From: Mesorhizobium sp. M4B.F.Ca.ET.203.01.1.1
Lineage (GTDB): Bacteria; Pseudomonadota; Alphaproteobacteria; Rhizobiales; Rhizobiaceae
DNA length: 64,000 bases
Reading direction: 5' to 3'
Assembly: GCF_004791025.1 (NCBI RefSeq)
Contig: NZ_SRUO01000024.1
Span: 1-64,000, forward strand
Shown: in pieces, positions 57,063-64,000 of the stretch
How the letters are laid out: the number at the start of each line of letters is the position of its first letter
Numbering within the stretch: the stretch's first letter is position 1
Notes under the pieces: generated by a model
Seen by the model: the letters and a program-made list of their open reading frames with translations, nothing else
The model's database searches: none
What the model was told of the DNA's origin: nothing
Program-made: the position numbers and the translations under genes

Positions 57063-57353
57063 ATGCGAACACTTATCATCATTGCAGCGTTTTCGCTGCT
57101 CGCCGGCCCTGCGTCGGCAGCCGATCACCTTTTTACCGCCACGGAGGCAGGCGGTTTGACGACCGACAGCCAGCCGTTCCGAAACGGCATAAACAACACG
57201 GCTCCGACAGGCGAGGACGTGCCTGGCGGGGGTAGTCCGCTGTCGGGTGATGACCATACCGTCCCGGCCACCGACACCCAGACAGGTGCGGCGACCAAGG
57301 ACATGCCGGCGGCCACGCAGGACAAGACGGCTCCATCAGCCAACGCCCGCTGA
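57063..57353 (+). CDS. small exported protein, 96 aa
   Basis: A signal peptide (MRTLIIIAAFSLLAGPASAA) and a Thr/Asp/Gly/Ala-rich, probably unstructured mature part with no cysteine. ATG at 57063 follows GGAGACCGGG. No family is recognised; periplasmic location is inferred. Confidence 0.65.
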   Translation: MRTLIIIAAFSLLAGPASAADHLFTATEAGGLTTDSQPFRNGINNTAPTGEDVPGGGSPLSGDDHTVPATDTQTGAATKDMPAATQDKTAPSANAR

Positions 57354-57811
57354 CAATCGCGTCGCTTCGTGACAGGCGTTGGCGCGGCAGCTCTCGCCCG
57401 TCCGGCTGATATCAAATTTTGATGCTGGACGGGCACGCGGTCCGTCAGAAGCGATGGAGCGCAAATCGGACGGCCACGGCAGTCGCGGGGGCTATGGCCT
57501 CGGCGGGAGATTGAGCGCGCTGGTTTGCCAGTAGAACTTCCATTCACCGGTTCGGAGCTTCGAAAAGATTTTGCAGACGCGACCCTTCCAGGGAAAATCA
57601 GCGCCAGTCGTTTTGTTTCGTCAAAGGGTATCGATGTCGACCACGGCGAACGCCGCGTCCTCTGTTGGGGCAACTTCGATTTTCGCGTCGCGCATTCACC
57701 TCGCTAGTTAATATTGATGAGCCCAAGTCATCCAACCGATGGATGGAAGCATCTTATGCCAGTGCTATATTGAGCGTGAGGGCGGCAACCCGGTTTTGCT
57801 TGGGGTTAATT
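57354..57811. other. 458 bp without a gene
   Basis: No frame with a domain and no clear regulatory motif. Confidence 0.45.
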
Positions 57812-58048
57812 ATGAGCAAGACTCTTATTGCTGTAACCGCAATCGCGATCAGCATCGGCTATGCCGATGCCAAGGATCGCAGGGTACAAACTGCGACCCT
57901 CCTGCACACCAACGTGATGAACCACGCGGTTTGCAACGGATCAAGCTCCCTCTTCGAAGTCCTCGGCGGCATGTGTTTACTCGTCAAGGGCTCGACGATC
58001 TATGGCGACTTCGCAGACCTTTCCCAGATTAACGCTGTGGGCTGGTAG
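57812..58048 (+). CDS. small exported protein with two cysteines, 78 aa
   Basis: A signal peptide (SKTLIAVTAIAISIGYADA-K) and a 58-residue mature part with HAVCNGSSSLFEVLGGMCLL-VKG: two Cys 15 residues apart that could form a disulfide in the periplasm. No family is recognised. ATG at 57812; the frame is open upstream to 57665, but the signal peptide fixes the start. Confidence 0.55.
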   Translation: MSKTLIAVTAIAISIGYADAKDRRVQTATLLHTNVMNHAVCNGSSSLFEVLGGMCLLVKGSTIYGDFADLSQINAVGW

Positions 58049-59331
58049 CCGGAGCAATCCGGAAGCGCGCAATTGAACTGCCATGGAGGGGTGGGTTGTG
58101 CGGCAGATTGCTATCCGACTGGCCGCCGAGATCGGGACGGCGATCGGCAACGCTTTCCGTTTCACGGGCTTCGGCGCCTGCGCTACTTGTTCACTGGCGG
58201 CCATGGCCGCGTCCGAGCAAGGAGCTGGCCATCGGCGGCTACTCCGTGCGGCTAACCATTCGGCTTTTCAGGGCCTTGCATTGGGCTACCATGACGCTCA
58301 TCGTGTAAGAATGCTGGGCAGGGGGCTCACCCCGCCTTATGACCAGCTAGGCCCGGTCCAAGGCATCTCCCGTCACGAGATCCGAAGCCGGGCCGCCCTT
58401 TAGAATGGACAAGTCTCTGACAATCGCGCTCTTCATCGCGACCGCAAACTGGCGGTTCGCGGCATGCATTCTATAGCGCACACGAACGTAACGGTTCGCA
58501 GCCAGAACTGTCATTTGCGTACAAAATCAATGACTGAGATTCTTCGCGACCACCCTTCGAAAGTCGACACCTGAAATCAATTGGTCTGGCAATCTTCAAC
58601 CCCTGATGGGACAGAAACGCATTATGATATGTGTTGTGGATAGTGACAGTTCGTTCACTATGAACCGGCCTTCTCATTGAAGGCGCCCATCGAGCGCCTA
58701 ATGTGATCCACAACGCCGTTGTCGCTTGGGGCGGCCCCCCGAGCTGGCGACCGACAGTTCAGTTCCCGCCAGTCTGCGTTGATCACCGGCTTGTCCGTGA
58801 TCGGAAAATGATTTGGAATCCGACAATCTCATTTTGCCCCGATGCTGCCGAACGTTTGCCACAGATGCCACCGGACGCGCCACCCGAGCGAGTTTGACCT
58901 GAAGCCGACCTTGACTTGGTGGCTACGTCTTATTCGATTGTTTCATGGTCAGCTGGCGATGCTGTCTTACGCGGAACGCAATGGTTACGAGTTCGATCGA
59001 CCGGAATGCGGGCAATGCTTTGGCCCGGGCTACAACCCGAGGCGCATTCGTGACAAGGCGATCCGGGACCGTTGAGCCTCCCGATGCAGGGCGAGGGGTA
59101 CATCATATAGACGAAATTTCCTTATCCGGGTGTTCGGTGGCTGATGAAACCGACAAGCCGAATGAGCATCGCGCATCGCGTATCATCGCGGGCTACATGA
59201 CCGGCATCTCTAACAAAGGAGAGTTGATGGAGCTCTCCCGCAGCTTTGAGCCGTGAGAGCGTCCAAAGGTGCCGCGCTGCTGGGCGCCGCCGTGCTGTTA
59301 TCGTTCCGTTCAGAAAGCCAGACCTAACTTC
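58049..59331. other. 1.28 kb of decayed sequence
   Basis: A frame at 58842-59075 (+) has two CxxC pairs (CHRCHRTRHPSEFDLKPTLT; ECGQCFGPGYNPRRIRDKAI), like a zinc-binding scrap, but the start is poor. A frame at 58083-58403 (+) has a short hydrophobic part. Neither is convincing. Confidence 0.35.
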
Positions 59332-59425
59332 CCGGAGTTGCCTGTTGAGCAACGCGGCCGGCCTTCACTCTGATAGTCCTGCCTTGAGGTCGACCGCCAT
59401 GTTCTCGTGCACGGCTCCGGCGGCG
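59332..59425. repeat. 95-bp direct repeat, copy 1
   Basis: It is nearly identical to 62760-62854: it starts CCGGAGTTGCCTGTTGAGC and ends GGCTCCGGCGGCG, with one or two differences. It covers the 3' end of the broken gene at 59365-59770. Confidence 0.9.
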
Positions 59426-59770
59426 GCAACTCGGTCCCAATTCTCACGGCGGGACGGTAATGCGAAAGCCAGCCGAAGCATCGCATTGAAGTCGTCCTGC
59501 GCGCGGGTGGCCTCATCGAAGCGGCGCAAGACCCATGCCTCGCTGCGTCCTGCAGCAGGCCAGCCAACATCCCGCTGGCAAATGCCCCAATATTGTCAGC
59601 GTCTGAAGGCAGAACCTTCGGAAGGAGCTCGTCTTTCACGCTCTCAGACACGCGGCTCGCAGCCATCGCATAACCTCGGGAGTCCGGTCGTTCCACGTCT
59701 TGCGCAAAGGTGATGATAATTTCGAGCGGCGTTACCTCGACGGGGGCCGCGGCTGCATCCGCTAGCGGGC
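59365..59770 (-). pseudogene. unrecognised protein gene with frame breaks
   Basis: From the left of the gene (on the minus strand) one frame reads ADAAAAPVEVTPLEIIITFA, SESVKDELLPKVLPSDADNI and GAFASGMLAGLLQDAARHGS. It then shifts to FDEATRAQDDFNAMLRLAFA, LPSRRENWDRVAAAGAVHEN and MAVDLKAGLSE with a TGA at 59365-59367. The pieces are clearly protein-like, but I do not know the family. The last 20 codons are duplicated at 62760-62854. Confidence 0.5.
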
Positions 59771-60074
59771 AGTCACATCGGTTGGCTCAAGCGGATCAAA
59801 CACTCTGCGCATCGGCGCCAAGGAGTGTTCGTCCATAATCATCACTGAACGATTCATGCCTGTTGATCTACCCACCCAACTGCTCGCGAAACGCAGTCCC
59901 GGCAGGTTCATCAAAATGTGCAGATGCCGAAGCGAGCCGCTCGGCCGCCTGCTCTCGCCAAGGCGCCGCAAAATGCGCCCAGTGCCCAAGGAGCGAGGTC
60001 CAGCGAGCGGAGTCCTGGCCGGCTGCCTCTCTCCTCGGTCCGGTCCGAATGGACAACCTCCTGAAAGCTCACAC

Positions 60075-60194
60075 CTAGAGCGGGGGCCCTTTGCCATTTG
60101 GGGACTCCCTCCGCCAGAATCTCCTTCGAGGGAGCTTGAGCCTCGTCGGATTTCCAAGCGCTTCGAGCTGCTTTGCTGCTTGTTCGAGTTTCAT
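60075..60194 (-). pseudogene. ArsR-type regulator, N-terminal scrap
   Basis: MKLEQAAKQLEALGNPTRLK is the start of an ArsR-family winged-helix repressor. The match ends after 22 residues, and the DNA-recognition helix is absent. It may be the lost regulator of the arsenic operon on the same strand, though it now lies downstream of it. Confidence 0.5.
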
Positions 60195-60368
60195 GGAAAT
60201 AGGAATAGGCATTTCCGGCCAAGCCGTCAAGGCAATTTCGAATATTGTGGAAATACAGGCGGCGGGTTCGCCTACCGTCAACGTATTGCTGGTCGAACGT
60301 GATATATATGCCCTGGAGATGGAGGCGTGGCCGCCGATTGCGCGCATGGGTTCTGGCGGCGAGTGAGC

Positions 60369-60929
60369 ATGGCAAACGAAGGCGAAACCATCGTCCTGGG
60401 CATTCCCATTCCGTCCCGCGATACGGTGTTTCTGTCTGTCGTGGCTCTTCATGTCCTGTTCGGGCTTGCCGCCGTGATCACCGGCGCTGGCGCGATGTTC
60501 GCTCAAAAGGGACGCGGCCGGCACTCGAGGTTCGGCATCATCTACTTCTGGTGCCTGTGCGGCGTGTTCGTCACCATGAGCGCCCTATCGCTCATGCGCT
60601 GGGCGGAAAACTCCCACCTGTTCGCACTGGGGAGTATTTCCTTCGCATCCGCCTGTTTCGGACGCACCGCCGCCCGGCGACGCTGGCGCCAGTGGCCCAG
60701 GCTGCATCTCACAGGCATGGGCCTCTCCTACATCGTGATGCTCACCGCATTTTACGTCGACAACGGCAAGAACCTGCCGCTTTGGAAGGAGCTTCCGGCC
60801 ATTGCATTTTGGATTCTGCCCGCGGCGTTCGGAATGCCGATAATCCTGCGCGCCTTGTTTCGACACCCGGTGGTCCTGGAGCTCGATCGCTCGCGAGCGG
60901 CAACCGGCAGATCGGCAAATTCAGACTAA
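60369..60929 (+). CDS. membrane protein (DUF2306-like), 186 aa
   Basis: Five or six hydrophobic segments: VFLSVVALHVLFGLAAVITG, FGIIYFWCLCGVFVTMSALS, LFALGSISFASACFG, LTGMGLSYIVMLTAFYVDNG and FWILPAAFGMPIILRALF. The motif H-x-x-x-G-x-x-x-x-x-x-G with basic GRGRHSRFG is typical of DUF2306-like integral membrane proteins of unknown role. ATG at 60369 has only a weak ribosome site. Confidence 0.7.
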   Translation: MANEGETIVLGIPIPSRDTVFLSVVALHVLFGLAAVITGAGAMFAQKGRGRHSRFGIIYFWCLCGVFVTMSALSLMRWAENSHLFALGSISFASACFGRTAARRRWRQWPRLHLTGMGLSYIVMLTAFYVDNGKNLPLWKELPAIAFWILPAAFGMPIILRALFRHPVVLELDRSRAATGRSANSD

Positions 60930-60954
60930 GAGGCGAGCGGCTTGTCGGGCTTCC

Positions 60955-61103
60955 AACGCGCCTCACGCTGCACCGCTCGCGCAACGAGCCATAGAGCATC
61001 AGCACACGCGGCTTGGGATCGAGGGCGGGGTTTCGAGCAGTTCCTGCAGGTCGACCGGCTGAAACTGTTCCTGGTCGACATTCGCCAAGGAGTCGTCGGG
61101 CAC
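60955..61103 (-). pseudogene. arsH: arsH, N-terminal fragment
   Basis: From GTG 61103, 5 bases after arsC, the frame reads ANVDQEQFQPVDLQELLET. One frame change near 61030 then gives KPRVLMLYGSLRER, the FMN-binding start of ArsH. The match ends there, so the remaining 180 residues are lost. ArsH is an NADPH-FMN oxidoreductase of arsenic operons. Confidence 0.7.
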
Positions 61104-61107
61104 GCGA

Positions 61108-61530
61108 TCAGGCAACGCGCCGGCCCTGGGCGTCGATGACGACTTCGCCGTCTTCCTTCGTGAACGAACCGATATCCGGATTAGGGAGGATGCTGAGCAC
61201 GGCTTCCGATGGCCTTGCGAGGACAACGCCGAGCGGCGTGACGACGATGGGTCTGTTAATTAAAATCGGATGCTCGAGCATGAAGTCGATCAATTGGTCG
61301 TCGGTCCATTTTGAATTGCCGAGATCGAGCTCCGCGTAGGGCGTGCCCTTCTCGCGCAACAGTTCGCGCGGCGTCATGCCCATGTGGCCGACCAGTTCCA
61401 AGAGCTTCTGGCGCGACGGCGGGTTCTTGAGATATTCGATAACTTCAGGTCCCTCGCCGGACTGCCTGATCATCGCCAGTGTATTGCGCGAAGTGCCGCA
61501 ATCGGGGTTGTGATAGATCGTGATCGTCAT
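61108..61530 (-). CDS. arsC: arsenate reductase, glutaredoxin-dependent, 140 aa
   Basis: MTITIYHNPDCGTSRNTLAM has the catalytic Cys-x-x-Ser-Arg region. KNPPSRQKLLELVGHMGMTP, LREKGTPYAELDL and HPILINRPIVVTPLGVVLAR-P complete the family at normal length. It reduces arsenate to arsenite with glutaredoxin in the cytoplasm. ATG at 61530 overlaps the aqpS stop (ATGA), showing coupling. The frame is open upstream, but the family start is clear. Confidence 0.95.
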   Translation of the reverse strand: MTITIYHNPDCGTSRNTLAMIRQSGEGPEVIEYLKNPPSRQKLLELVGHMGMTPRELLREKGTPYAELDLGNSKWTDDQLIDFMLEHPILINRPIVVTPLGVVLARPSEAVLSILPNPDIGSFTKEDGEVVIDAQGRRVA

Positions 61531-62228
61531 TCGGCGGCTTTCAATTTCGAGTTGGCCACAGGGGAGGATTTCGGTTCTGCAAGCAACCATCCGGCGACGA
61601 GCAGAGCGACAACGGCGCCAAGAATTTCGGCAACGATGAAGGCAGGCAGGTCAACTGGTCGGATTCCTGCGAAGGTGTTGGAAAAGGCGCGCGCGATCGC
61701 CACCGCAGGGTTGGCGAAGGACGTCGAGGCGGTGAACCAGTAGGCGGCGGTGATGTAGAGCCCGACCAGCCACGGAATGGCATCGGAGCGGAAGCGCAGG
61801 CCGGCCAGGATGGTGAAGACCAGGCCGAAGGCGGCCACCGCTTCCGCAAACCATTGACCCGACCCCGTCCTAGCGTGTGTCGAAATCTGGACGAGCGGCA
61901 ACTCGAACATCCCGTGCGCGACCAGCGTGCCGATGATCCCGCCGACAATCTGCGCCAGGATGTATAGCACGGCGGCATTGGCGGTGATATCGCGCCGCAG
62001 TCCGAAAACGAGCGTCACGGCCGGATTGAAATGAGCACCAGAAATCGGACCGAGGACGGTGATCAGCACCACGAGGATGGCGCCCGTCGGCAGCGTGTTG
62101 CCGAGCAGGGCCAGGGCAACGTCACTGGTCAGCTTCGCGGCCATGATCCCCGAGCCGACAACGGTCGCGACGAGGACTGCAGTGCCCAGTGCTTCCGCCA
62201 CAAGGCGGCGTGGCAAATCGGCGCTCAT
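61527..62228 (-). CDS. aqpS: aquaglyceroporin of the arsenic operon, 233 aa
   Basis: Six membrane spans and both NPA boxes (SGAHFNPAVTLVFG and TSFANPAVAIARAF) mark an MIP channel. Directly followed by arsC, it corresponds to AqpS, which in Sinorhizobium lets arsenite leave the cell after ArsC makes it. ATG at 62228 (MSADLPRRLVAEALG) is the family start; an upstream ATG-like start at 62267 lies in the preceding fragment. Confidence 0.92.
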   Translation of the reverse strand: MSADLPRRLVAEALGTAVLVATVVGSGIMAAKLTSDVALALLGNTLPTGAILVVLITVLGPISGAHFNPAVTLVFGLRRDITANAAVLYILAQIVGGIIGTLVAHGMFELPLVQISTHARTGSGQWFAEAVAAFGLVFTILAGLRFRSDAIPWLVGLYITAAYWFTASTSFANPAVAIARAFSNTFAGIRPVDLPAFIVAEILGAVVALLVAGWLLAEPKSSPVANSKLKAAE

Positions 62229-62232
62229 CAGC

Positions 62233-62448
62233 TCAACCTGCCTGGGGCAGGTTGCGACCAATCTCATCCAGGCTCTTTTGCAAAGCGAGCTTGTCGAGCT
62301 TGTTCATAGGCAGGCTGACAAAGATCGAGATCCGGTTGTTGAGCATCCGAAAGGTATCAGCAAAGGCTAGATGCTTCTCCGCCTCAGTGCCTTCCACCGC
62401 TGCCGGATCGGGCACTCCCCAATGCGCCGTCATTGGCTGACCCGGCCA
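62233..62448 (-). pseudogene. arsenate reductase of the low-molecular-weight phosphatase type, C-terminal fragment
   Basis: WPGQPMTAHWGVPDPAAVEG and DTFRMLNNRISIFVSLPM are the end of LMW-PTPase-like arsenate reductase proteins of rhizobia. The catalytic P-loop (C-x5-R) and first 90 residues are missing; upstream the frame is Arg/Pro/Ser-rich noise. The stop is 4 bases before the aqpS ATG, so the original operon was probably arsR-arsC-aqpS-arsC-arsH. Confidence 0.7.
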
Positions 62449-62759
62449 AGAGCGAGAGCGACAAGACCTATCATCGCCCGGGCGGCAAGGCCATGCCAGG
62501 GACGATGGGGGGCCTTCCCGTCGCTCGCTTCGCTCATATATCCCGCCCACGCCGCCATCGCGCCCCAGCGGCACACCTCGTATCGCAGTCTGGAGCCGCC
62601 GGGGACATTCGTCAATCAGACCGTGGTTCCGGCCCACAGTGCGCGGGGCAATAGGCTCGCCACGGGTCATTCGCGGAATTGCATAGGTCCGATTGCGCCG
62701 AAGAAGACCCGATATAACGCTCAGGCTCAAGGGAGCGCTTTCCGTCCTAGGACGTCCTT

Positions 62760-62854
62760 CCGGAGTTGCCTGTTGAGCAACGCGGCCGGCCTTCACTCTG
62801 ATAGTCCTGCTTTCGAGGTCGACCGCCATGTTCTCGTGCACGGCTCCGGCGGCG
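62760..62854. repeat. 95-bp direct repeat, copy 2
   Basis: This is the second copy of 59332-59425, same orientation, 3.4 kb away. The two copies bracket the membrane protein gene and the arsenic genes. Here no gene body is attached. Confidence 0.9.
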
Positions 62855-62972
62855 TTGCTCCTGACACGAGTGGTTTGTCCGTCGGTCGCACTCCACGTGA
62901 AACGAACGTCTCAGCCAAAACTTGAAAACTACCGGTCGGCGGCGGCCGACCGGTGATCCTCAAAATCTATCT

Positions 62973-63215
62973 TTATTTCGCCGATAGCGCAGCCAACAGC
63001 TCTTCGAATGTGCCGGGATAATAGGCCACATTGTGCCAGGGTCGTTTACTTAGGACATCTGCCAGAGCTTTCGCCTGTCGAGCATCGCGGCCGAATAGCA
63101 CAATGCGCGTGTCAAAGTCATCGAGCGGCATAGGGCTACCCTTCACCTTCACAGCAACTTCAGGCGGGAGATTTTTAGCTCCTGGAATGCTTCCCTTTGC
63201 GAAATCCTCTCCAGG
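62973..63215 (-). pseudogene. rhodanese-like protein, C-terminal fragment
   Basis: DFAKGSIPGAKNLPPEVAVK, MPLDDFDTRIVLFGRDARQA and YYPGTFEELLAALSAK follow the second half of a rhodanese fold. The expected catalytic Cys loop reads LFGRDARQA, without Cys, so it would be inactive even when whole. Its N-terminus is replaced by the DUF1403 fragment. Confidence 0.6.
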
Positions 63216-63528
63216 CGCCAAAAATGGCGCCGGCAGGACCGGGATCGGCGCCGGCCGGGCAAAGCTGCCAGGCGTCGCACAGGCCGGCTTCGTCCTCGGC
63301 GCGACCCGCGAGCCGCATGCTGGCGGCGGCGCATTTGAGCGCCAGCCGCTGGCGCCAGGCGCCGTCCCAGCTGGCTTGCGCCCGGGCCAGCGTGTCGAGG
63401 GCAGCCAGGGCGACGCCTGCCCGGAAAGCGGCGTCTGCGTCATGCATGGCACCATCGGCCGCGAGCGCCCAGGCCGGGACGGCCGGCGGCACCGACGGAG
63501 CTGCGGTCGCGGGGTCGAGGCGAATCAT
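63215..63528 (-). pseudogene. DUF1403 family protein, N-terminal fragment
   Basis: MIRLDPATAAPSVPPAVPAW, ALAALDTLARAQASWDGAWR and QRLALKCAAASMRLAGRAED with CDAWQLCPAGADPGPAGAIF are typical of the start of DUF1403 proteins, a rhizobial plasmid-borne family. The match ends at IFGAW, near 63215, where rhodanese sequence begins in another frame. About two thirds of the protein are missing. Confidence 0.65.
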
Positions 63529-64000
63529 GCTTTCGAGGGTAAATCGGGCGTGCGGTTTGTGCCATGATTTTCACATCAAAACGCACAGCTTGTCGGATAC
63601 ACAAAACGAATGATAATGTTGCCAGCCACTTAGCCGCGCCGGCGCGACATCGTATTGGTTAGAGTTCTCTGTTGGCGCTTCGGACGAAGTCTTTGTTTTA
63701 GGTTGCTCTTCAGAAGCGACTGTTCGGCTAATGGAGGCGTAGAACGCACGGTTGGCCTTTTCGAACCGTGCCCAAACCGGCGGTCAAACCAGCTTGAGTT
63801 TAGTCGGCACCAGTTCGCCGTCCGTCTGCCTGATCTTCATCGCATTGTGGGACGGTCAATTCTTTCCCGATTGCGGCTATGAGGGCGGACACGCGGGCAC
63901 GCACTCGCGGAGGAAGTCGAACAAGACGCTCGATCAAGCGTCGACCTTCTGCGCTGGCAATGAAGCCAATGCGCTCATCGACTGGTAGATGTGAAGCCTC
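63529..64000. other. 472 bp without a recognised gene
   Basis: Two overlapping plus-strand frames (63655-63882, 63752-63988) have no known domain. The second contains IFIALWDGQFFPDCGYEGGH and could be part of a gene that continues beyond the window; not supported enough to call. Confidence 0.35.

Overview
The window looks like a high-GC alphaproteobacterial genome of the order Hyphomicrobiales (Rhizobiales), most likely Mesorhizobium or a close relative. This is inferred from the gene families: Usg protein, several DUF982 proteins, MucR, HWE histidine kinase, EcfG-type promoters (GGAAC-N16/17-CGTT), a CIRCE-controlled groES-groEL pair, an aqpS-arsC-arsH type arsenic operon, DUF1403, and TolB/cyclase/TPR proteins. 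No rRNA, tRNA, CRISPR or intact insertion sequence was seen. Many genes are cut or frameshifted, so this reads as an accessory or decaying region (plasmid, chromid or island).

Layout. 0-7 kb: decayed DNA with an ABC-ATPase stub, small conserved genes, csbD, an antiporter fragment, and an exported DUF6600 protein with a lysine/glutamine-rich repeat tail. 7-13.1 kb: a compact set with a LysR regulator, an unusual SAM-dependent enzyme, an AraC regulator, an MFS transporter and a 466-residue protein of no recognised family. This is the best candidate for an undescribed small-molecule system. 13.4-15.8 kb: an amidohydrolase with a divergent LysR regulator.

16.3-38.6 kb is a stress island: an HWE kinase, a DUF4142 protein, a YflT-like stress protein, an exonuclease III-type nuclease, a YCII protein, LigD, a PolX gene that has lost its polymerase core, a PRC-barrel protein, a DUF892 ferritin-like protein, an FAD/Rieske oxidoreductase, a cupin and a DUF72 protein, then groESL, usg, four DUF982 genes and two hsp20 genes. 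EcfG-like promoters lie before csbD, DUF6600, DUF4142, PRC-barrel and DUF892 genes. RpoH-like promoters lie before groES, a DUF982 gene and the hsp20 pair. The parts fit together as general stress and heat-shock response, DNA end repair, protein folding and redox defence.

39.4-49.2 kb holds three related signalling proteins (TolB/TPR, SAM-cyclase-ATPase-TPR, cyclase-TolB-TPR) around remnants of a flavin monooxygenase and a methyltransferase. 49.2-57 kb: a frameshifted mucR, a tiny exported-protein operon, a LysR regulator, a second flavin monooxygenase remnant back to back with a gutted 2-hydroxyacid dehydrogenase, an Fe-S oxidoreductase, and an IS1-like transposase remnant. 57-64 kb: small exported proteins, a DUF2306-like membrane protein, and an arsenic operon in which aqpS and arsC are intact while a second arsC and arsH are stubs, closing with a rhodanese/DUF1403 chimera.
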